A DNA stretch of 10,633 nucleotides from an uncultured Planctomycetota bacterium (GTDB lineage Bacteria > Planctomycetota > Planctomycetia > Pirellulales > Thermoguttaceae). The notes below the pieces were generated by a model. The model saw nothing but the letters and a program-made list of their open reading frames with translations. It was not told the DNA's origin and searched no databases. The first letter of the stretch is position 1. Each line of letters opens with the position of its first letter. The stretch covers positions 1 to 10,633 of the forward strand of contig CADBTE010000226.1 in NCBI GenBank assembly GCA_902797455.1, given 5' to 3'. This document shows positions 5,110-10,633 of the stretch, one piece after another. Made by a program: the position numbers and the translations under genes.

Positions 5110-8100
5110 ATGTTTTCGCGTTTCTTCATTGACAGGCCTATTTTCTCGACGGTCGTCTCGCTGATCATTATGCTCGCCGGGGCGGTGGCGTACACCAAGC
5201 TTCCGGTGGCGCAGTTCCCCGATATTGTCCCGCCGGTGGTCACCGTCTCGGCCGTCTACACGGGGGCCGACCCGCAAACCATTGTCGATACGGTCGCCGT
5301 CCCGATCGAACAGCAGGTCAATGGGGTCGATCACATGATTTACATGAGCTCGACCTCGGACAATGGGAGCTACACCCTCACGGTCACCTTTGATATCGGG
5401 ACCGACCCCGATATGGCAACGGTTCTCACGCAGAACCGTGTCTCACTGGCCGAACCTTCGATCCCCACTGAAGTCACTCGTCTGGGAATCCAGGTCAAAA
5501 AGCGTTCCACCAATATGCTCGGGCTCTTCTGCCTGTGCGAAAAAGAACGAAAAGACAGCGACGGCAATATTCTTCCCCCACAGAAGGACGACCTCTACCT
5601 AAGCAACTTCGCCACCATCTTCGTCAAAGACCAGATAGCGCGTGTCCCCGGCGTCGGCGAGGCGTCGATCATGGACTCGAAAGACTACAGTATGCGCGTC
5701 TGGCTCGATCCGACGATTCTCGCCGAGCGTCAAATCTCTGTCCAGGAGATCGCCGCGATCTTGCAAGAGCAGAATGTTCAGGTCGCCTCCGGCGAAATCG
5801 GCGGCGCCCCGATTCCGAAGGGACAGGTGCAGGATCTGATCATCACCACCAAGGGACGCCTTTCGACCGTCGAGGACTTCGAAAATCTCGTTGTCCGCAC
5901 CGACGAGGACGGCCGTGTCCTTCATCTTAAAGACATCGGCGGCATTGAACTGGGCAAATATTCCTACGGGAAGAGCTCGATCTATAACGGCCGCCCCTCT
6001 TCGGCGCTGATGATCTATCAGTCACCGGGAGCCAACGCGGTCGATGTGATCGAAAATGTCCGCAAAAAGATCGCGGAAATGAAGCCGATGCTTGACGAGA
6101 GCTGTCTGGAGATCCTCCCCTGCTACGACGCGACCGTCTTTATCACCGAATCGATCGCCGAGGTGAAAGAGACCCTCTATCTGGCGGTTCTCATCGTAAT
6201 CGCTGTGGTCTTTATGTTTCTGCAGGACTGGCGCGCGGCGCTCATTCCGACCTTGGTCATCCCGGTCTCGCTTGTCGGCACCTTCTTCCTGATGATGCTT
6301 TTCGGCTTCTCGATGAACACGCTGACGATGTTCGGGCTGGTTTTGGTCATCGGAATCGTCGTTGACGACGCGATCGTCGTGGTCGAGAACACGCAGCGTA
6401 TTCTCGAGCTCGACCCGAATGTCTCTCCGCGCGACGCCGCGAAGAGATCGATGGAAGGGGTGACCGGCCCAATTCTGGCGACCACCTGCGTGCTGTGCTC
6501 GGTCTTTATTCCGACGACCTTTATCGGCGGGATGACCGGTATGCTCTATACCCAGTTCGCGCTGACGATCGCAGGCGCGGTGGTGATCTCGGCGCTGTGC
6601 GCGCTGACAATCTCACCGGCCCTTTGCGCCATCTTCCTGCGCCATCCCGACGGGAAACGCAAGAACATCTTCTTCCGCGGCTTCAACACCACGTTCGATC
6701 TTTTCGCTTCGTGCTACAACGGCATCCTCGGTAAGATGGTCCGTCTCCCGATCCTGATGCTCTTTATGTGGATCGCTCTGGTGATAGCGCTGTTTTGGGG
6801 AATGGATGTCATGCCGTCCGGGTTTATCCCGAATGAGGACCAGGGGGTTCTCTTCGTCGACGTCCGTCTCCCCGACGGCGCGTCGGTCGAGAGAACCGAC
6901 GAGGTCCGCGCGAAGGTCGACGCGATTCTCCGGCAAGAGACGGCGCAGCAGTCGGTTCTTCTCCTTTCGGGTTACTCGATGCTCAGCGGCTCGAGCGCGT
7001 CGAACCTTCTGCTCGGCGTGGTCAATCTCAACGAGTGGAAACAGCGCGGTCCCGATGAGAGCGCCTTTGTACTGCAGGCGAAGCTCCACCGCAAGCTCAA
7101 CGCGATGATTCCCGAGGCGAACTCACTGGTCTTCCTCCCACCGCCGATTATGGGAATCGGGACCAGCGGTGGTCTGGAGTGTGAAATTCTCGATCAGCGA
7201 GGCAGTACCAACACCGTCCTGGCCGACTCGGTTGAACTGATCAAAGAACGCGGGCAGGAGAGCGGCATCTTCTCGACCCTCACCTCGACCTTCCGCCCGA
7301 CCATTCCGCAGCTGTATATCGATATCGACCGAGAAAAGGCGAAGAAGATGGGAATCAACCTCAACGAGATATTCTCGTCGCTTCAAAGTTACCTCGGCTC
7401 GAGCTATATCAATGACTTCAACACCTTCCAGCGCGTCTTCCACGTCGTCGTCCAGGCCAACGGCTATAACCGTCAGACGATCGACCAGATTCTCAATATT
7501 CCGCTTCTCAACGAGAAGGGAAAGAAACTGACGATGCGCTCCATCGCCACGGTTCGCGAGATCGTCGGTCCTCAGTCGCTGTCGCGTTTTAATCTCAGCA
7601 GCGCCACGATGATCACCGCCGACCTGGCTCCGGGCCAATCGACCGGTACCGGCATGAATTTCCTTGAAGGACTGACCAGTGAGCTCCCCGAAGGGTTCGG
7701 CGTCGACTGGACCGGCATGACGTACCAGCAGAAGAACGTCGGCACGACGGTGGTTGTCGTCTTTATTCTGGCGTTCCTCTTCGGCTTCCTGACCCTGGCC
7801 GCCCAGTACGAGAGCTGGTCGGCGCCAATCATCATTATGATGGCGGTCCCGCTGGGGGTTTCAGGGGCGATTTTGGCCGTGGCGCTTCGCGGTCTGGATA
7901 TCAATATCTACACGCAGATCGGTCTGATCATTATGATCGGCCTGTCGGCGAAGAACGCCATTTTGATCACCGAGTTCGCCCGCGACAACCGCCTCAAAGA
8001 TAAAATGGGGATCATCGATTCGGCGATGAACGCCGGACGCCAGCGTCTGCGCCCGATTATGATGACCAGCTTCGCATTCATTCTCGGGGTGGTTCCGCTG

Positions 8101-8328
8101 GCGATTGCCTCCGGCGCCGGCGCCAACTCGCGTCGCGCGATCGGAACGGCGGTGTGCGGCGGGATGCTCGAGGAGACGATGATCGGTATTGTCGTCACCC
8201 CGGTGCTGTTCGTTCTTCTGACGCGTGTCTCGGAATGGACGATGAAGAAGTTCCACGCCGCGCTCGGCACCGCCCACGAAGAGCTGCCGGATGACGGCAA
8301 GGCACAGCCGGCCGGCGACGCCGAGTAA
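5110..8328 (+). CDS. HAE1-family RND efflux transporter permease (AcrB/MexB-like)
   Basis: A 1072-residue inner-membrane proton antiporter expected to work as a trimer, expelling hydrophobic or amphiphilic compounds through the adaptor encoded just upstream. It begins with the hallmark MFSRFFIDRPIFSTVVSLI (TM1). The two large periplasmic porter/docking loops and about twelve membrane helices are present. Proton-relay residues are intact: Asp419 and Asp420 in TM4 (GIVVDDAIVVVENTQRI), Lys948 in TM10 (GLSAKNAILITEFA) and Arg981 in TM11 (RLRPIMMTS). These correspond to AcrB D407, D408, K940 and R971. The TM6 end (SPALCAIFL) and the GFIPNEDQG start of the second loop also fit HAE1. An insertion near residues 141-160 (CLCEKERKDSDGNILPPQK) lengthens a porter loop relative to AcrB. 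The start follows AGGA (5095-5098) with 11-nt spacing. Substrates cannot be read from sequence. Heavy-metal (CusA) type is unlikely given the AcrB-like DD motif and overall similarity. Confidence 0.96.
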   Translation: MFSRFFIDRPIFSTVVSLIIMLAGAVAYTKLPVAQFPDIVPPVVTVSAVYTGADPQTIVDTVAVPIEQQVNGVDHMIYMSSTSDNGSYTLTVTFDIGTDPDMATVLTQNRVSLAEPSIPTEVTRLGIQVKKRSTNMLGLFCLCEKERKDSDGNILPPQKDDLYLSNFATIFVKDQIARVPGVGEASIMDSKDYSMRVWLDPTILAERQISVQEIAAILQEQNVQVASGEIGGAPIPKGQVQDLIITTKGRLSTVEDFENLVVRTDEDGRVLHLKDIGGIELGKYSYGKSSIYNGRPSSALMIYQSPGANAVDVIENVRKKIAEMKPMLDESCLEILPCYDATVFITESIAEVKETLYLAVLIVIAVVFMFLQDWRAALIPTLVIPVSLVGTFFLMMLFGFSMNTLTMFGLVLVIGIVVDDAIVVVENTQRILELDPNVSPRDAAKRSMEGVTGPILATTCVLCSVFIPTTFIGGMTGMLYTQFALTIAGAVVISALCALTISPALCAIFLRHPDGKRKNIFFRGFNTTFDLFASCYNGILGKMVRLPILMLFMWIALVIALFWGMDVMPSGFIPNEDQGVLFVDVRLPDGASVERTDEVRAKVDAILRQETAQQSVLLLSGYSMLSGSSASNLLLGVVNLNEWKQRGPDESAFVLQAKLHRKLNAMIPEANSLVFLPPPIMGIGTSGGLECEILDQRGSTNTVLADSVELIKERGQESGIFSTLTSTFRPTIPQLYIDIDREKAKKMGINLNEIFSSLQSYLGSSYINDFNTFQRVFHVVVQANGYNRQTIDQILNIPLLNEKGKKLTMRSIATVREIVGPQSLSRFNLSSATMITADLAPGQSTGTGMNFLEGLTSELPEGFGVDWTGMTYQQKNVGTTVVVVFILAFLFGFLTLAAQYESWSAPIIIMMAVPLGVSGAILAVALRGLDINIYTQIGLIIMIGLSAKNAILITEFARDNRLKDKMGIIDSAMNAGRQRLRPIMMTSFAFILGVVPLAIASGAGANSRRAIGTAVCGGMLEETMIGIVVTPVLFVLLTRVSEWTMKKFHAALGTAHEELPDDGKAQPAGDAE

Positions 8329-8348
8329 ACGCCCGTAAAAACGTCCAT

Positions 8349-8378
8349 GGCGGGAGGTTTTTTCCTCCCGCCTTTTTT
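8349..8378 (+). terminator. Strong intrinsic terminator of the efflux operon
   Basis: GGCGGGAGG (8349-8357) and CCTCCCGCC (8364-8372) make a perfect 9-bp G-C-rich stem with a T6 loop. A T6 run (8373-8378) follows immediately. It is 20 nt past the pump stop codon and isolates the operon from the next gene. Confidence 0.93.
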
Positions 8379-8391
8379 ATCGCACTGTTTG

Positions 8392-8410
8392 TTGACACCA
8401 TTATTAATTA
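8392..8410 (+). promoter_or_regulatory. Possible promoter element before the lyase-like gene
   Basis: A perfect TTGACA (8392-8397) is followed by an AT-rich stretch (ATTATTAATTAG). No good -10 lies 16-18 nt downstream: 8415-8420 reads CAGCGT. Either the promoter is of another type, an activator is needed, or the hexamer is chance. The terminator just upstream implies that some promoter must lie between 8379 and 8426. Confidence 0.25.
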
Positions 8411-8426
8411 GCCCCAGCGTGACGCC

Positions 8427-10633
8427 ATGACCACCCGAAAACAACCGCTTCGACTTTTGCCGCTGTTTCTGATTCTTTGTCTGCTGTGCCCGCTCGGCTT
8501 ATCGGCGGCACTCTCCCAGGAAAGCCCGCAACAGGGTATGCGCCAGGCCTATCTGCGCGAATTGGAACCGTGGATCGGCGCGGCCGCCACGCAGCTGCGC
8601 CGGGTCGGGGACGATATGATGGTCTTCGGACTGGGGCAGAGCGGGCACTGGTATATGCAGGCCCACGATACCGCGTTTTGCGCCTTCGCCGTTCTGGGGA
8701 CCGACCCCCTGACCGACGAGTCGCGCGCGGGAATGACGCGCGAGGAGATGAAGGCCGCCGCGCTGGCGATGCTTCGCTATACCCTGCGCACTCACCAATC
8801 GGGACCGGACGTGTGCGCCGACGGCAAGAAGTGGGGGTGCGGTACCTTCACCCAGCTGGGATTGGAACGGATGACCGCGGGTATCGACGCGCTGGAGGAC
8901 GACCTCGACGACGAAATGCGGGAACGGCTCAAAAATGTCTACGCCGGCGAGGCGGACTATCTGCTGGGAGTCCCCGTCGCCGCGGGACTGACGAAGGGGA
9001 ATATCCCGGAGGTGAACACCTGGCGGGGAGCGACACTCTGGAAAGCGGCCGCGCTTTGGCCGGAAAACCCCAACGCCGGGAAGTGGCGCGATAAGTCGAT
9101 CGCCCTGCTGCTGAATTCCATTTCGATCCCCTCCGATGAACGCAGCGAGGCGGTCGTTGACGGGCGAATCGTCAAAGAGAGCTTCGCGGGAGCCAATTTT
9201 TTTGAGTCGTACGGCTGCAATCACCACGGTTATCAGAACGTCGGGTATATGAACATCGTTCTGTCGAACCGAGCGCTTCTGTACTTCTGGTGCAAAAAGC
9301 ACGACGTTCCGATCCCCGGGGCATTCTATCATCATCTCTCCGGCCTGTGGACGGTTGTTAAGAGCTGCCTGTTCGATGACGGCCGCCTTCTGCGCGTCGG
9401 CGGAGATACCCGTGTGGCGTACACCTACTGTCAGGACTACGCGATTTTTTCGTGGCTGCTGGCGGCCGACGCCCTCGCCGACCGGGATACCCCGCGGTAC
9501 GAGTCCGGATGGCTCGATCAGGTTCACCGCGAACACCAGGAGAACCCCGACGGCTGGTTTATGAAAAAGCGCCTCCGGCGGCTTTGGGAGCTCTCGCCGA
9601 TGTACTTCCAGCGATTGGAGGGGGACAAGGCGTGCACGCTGGCCAGTGCCGCCTATTGGCATCGGATCTTTGATCTCGACGTCCCCCGCGCGGAAGAAAA
9701 CACCCCCCAGCGCCTGAACGCCTGGAGCGACGACTACCACGGCACGTGGATGGTTCGGGGCAAGGATCGCATCGCCTCATGGACCTGGCGCGCCGCCGGG
9801 AGGCCGACCGGGATCTGTGTTCCCGCCGACGGTTCTGATTTGGCCGACTGGCAGGGAAATCTTTTGCCGGAACTGCGCGGCGCCGGGCTGACTCATTCGA
9901 TCAAGCCGACCGAATGGACCGCCGAGTCGTTCGACGGAGGGTTCGTGACCTGCGGCCGCTGTGAGGCGCGTTCGGGCGCCCCTCTGGCCGAGGGGGACCA
10001 CGCCGATTTTATCGGCGCCGTCTGGGGGTCGTTCTGCGCCCTGCCCGACGACCGAACCGTCGTCGTTCTTCAGTACGCCAAGGCGCTGTCGCCCTGTTTT
10101 TTGACCGGCTTAAGCGCGCTGAATCTGCGCCTTCCCAACGGCCCGTTCAACGGCGATCAGAGGACGTTTTACAGCGGAAGCGGCAATAACGCCGATGAGA
10201 CAGTGTCCGCAACGTACGCCCCCCATCCGGAAGAAAACGAACTTGTCGACAACGGCGGCAGTTGGATCAACGCCGACAATAAACTCGGCGTCACCGCCAT
10301 CTACGGGGGCACGCCCTTCCTTTCACGTTCCCCGAGCCAGGACACCTATATGCACAAAGGAGACAAAACACTGCTGATCGGCGGTTTCCTCTACTGCGAC
10401 GTGATCGCGCAGAAGCGCTTTTTCGAGCCGACGCTCTTTGAGGAGAATACCGAGATATTCGACTGCGGCGCGGTTATCCGGACCGAAACGGCCGAGCAAA
10501 CCAAGGCCGGCTGCGGCGGTGCCGCCAAGCGCCTGGGGCTCGATACCGCCGCGCGTATTCGCGCGGTGGAGATCACCGGCGCCGACGGAAAAACCTATAT
10601 CTTAGCCGCCAACTTCAACCGCGAACCCCAAAC
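8427..10633 (+). CDS. Secreted heparinase/alginate-lyase-like protein (alpha/alpha-toroid plus beta-sandwich), 3' truncated by window
   Basis: The frame is open for 735 codons and continues past the right edge. Residues 1 to about 28 are a Sec signal peptide: basic TTRKQ, a leucine-rich core, then LSAALS. Residues from about 35 to 420 are helical and resemble the alpha/alpha-toroid of polysaccharide lyases. They include CADGKKWGCGTF (130-141), GCNHHGYQNVGYM (263-275) with a possible catalytic Asn265-His266 pair, and DDGRLLRVGGDTRVAYTYCQDY (317-338). The second half (about 430 onward) is beta-rich, with HGTWMVRGKDRIASWTWRA and GGSWINADNKLGV. It resembles the beta-sandwich of heparinase II/III-like and PL8/PL15/PL17-type proteins. 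Such enzymes cleave uronic-acid polysaccharides by beta-elimination, but family, substrate and activity are not established here. The protein is cysteine-rich. The start is chosen because it gives a clean signal peptide; no Shine-Dalgarno is visible, and the next ATG (8538) would remove the signal peptide. Confidence 0.7.
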   Translation, partial: MTTRKQPLRLLPLFLILCLLCPLGLSAALSQESPQQGMRQAYLRELEPWIGAAATQLRRVGDDMMVFGLGQSGHWYMQAHDTAFCAFAVLGTDPLTDESRAGMTREEMKAAALAMLRYTLRTHQSGPDVCADGKKWGCGTFTQLGLERMTAGIDALEDDLDDEMRERLKNVYAGEADYLLGVPVAAGLTKGNIPEVNTWRGATLWKAAALWPENPNAGKWRDKSIALLLNSISIPSDERSEAVVDGRIVKESFAGANFFESYGCNHHGYQNVGYMNIVLSNRALLYFWCKKHDVPIPGAFYHHLSGLWTVVKSCLFDDGRLLRVGGDTRVAYTYCQDYAIFSWLLAADALADRDTPRYESGWLDQVHREHQENPDGWFMKKRLRRLWELSPMYFQRLEGDKACTLASAAYWHRIFDLDVPRAEENTPQRLNAWSDDYHGTWMVRGKDRIASWTWRAAGRPTGICVPADGSDLADWQGNLLPELRGAGLTHSIKPTEWTAESFDGGFVTCGRCEARSGAPLAEGDHADFIGAVWGSFCALPDDRTVVVLQYAKALSPCFLTGLSALNLRLPNGPFNGDQRTFYSGSGNNADETVSATYAPHPEENELVDNGGSWINADNKLGVTAIYGGTPFLSRSPSQDTYMHKGDKTLLIGGFLYCDVIAQKRFFEPTLFEENTEIFDCGAVIRTETAEQTKAGCGGAAKRLGLDTAARIRAVEITGADGKTYILAANFNREPQ

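Noticed and set aside
8499..9740. 413-codon open frame on the - strand opposite the lyase-like gene
   Set aside because: It is antisense to a frame with a signal peptide and recognisable lyase-like motifs. Its translation is rich in R, G, V and P with no recognisable domain, typical of shadow frames in GC-rich DNA.
1..10633. CRISPR array, insertion sequence, phage genes, toxin-antitoxin pair, tRNA or rRNA
   Set aside because: I saw no regularly spaced repeats, terminal inverted repeats with transposase, phage-type genes, small paired genes or structural RNA signatures. The window reads as ordinary chromosomal genes.

Overview
This is an ordinary-looking, gene-dense bacterial chromosomal segment with all five genes on the + strand. 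It is GC-rich, with strong GC bias at third codon positions that produces many antisense shadow frames. The cell is evidently Gram-negative-type: there is a lipobox adaptor plus RND pump and a Sec-exported enzyme. The combination of a GH10-like hydrolase, a large secreted heparinase/alginate-lyase-like protein and a glycosyltransferase-methyltransferase fusion recalls carbohydrate-degrading members of the PVC group, such as Lentisphaerota/Victivallales or Planctomycetota. That placement is inference from gene content and is weak; no rRNA or other marker is present.

Layout. (1) 2-334: the C-terminal end of a GH10 xylanase-type glycoside hydrolase, cut by the window edge, followed by a stem-loop. 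(2) 522-2033: a two-domain protein with a GT2 (DPM1-like) glycosyltransferase fused to a class I SAM-dependent methyltransferase. (3) 2131-3501: UDP-glucose 6-dehydrogenase, with a near-consensus promoter that overlaps the stop codon of the preceding gene. A strong terminator follows at 3529-3575. (4) 3761-5071 and 5110-8328: a two-gene efflux operon made of a lipoprotein periplasmic adaptor and a 1072-residue HAE1-family RND transporter. It has its own promoter and a leader hairpin, and is closed by a textbook terminator at 8349-8378. (5) 8427-window end: a large secreted protein resembling the alpha/alpha-toroid plus beta-sandwich polysaccharide lyases, running off the right edge.

How they relate. 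The glycosyltransferase-methyltransferase and the UDP-glucose dehydrogenase plausibly belong to surface-polysaccharide or glycolipid synthesis. The first would transfer and modify a sugar or lipid-linked precursor, and the second would supply UDP-glucuronate. The adaptor and pump form the inner part of a tripartite drug/solute efflux complex whose outer-membrane channel is not in this window. The two flanking enzymes look like polysaccharide-degradation genes. I found no CRISPR array, mobile element, tRNA, rRNA or convincing new system. The most useful leads are the domain fusion, the cysteine-rich lyase-like protein, the insertions in the efflux proteins and the regulatory hairpin in the efflux leader.
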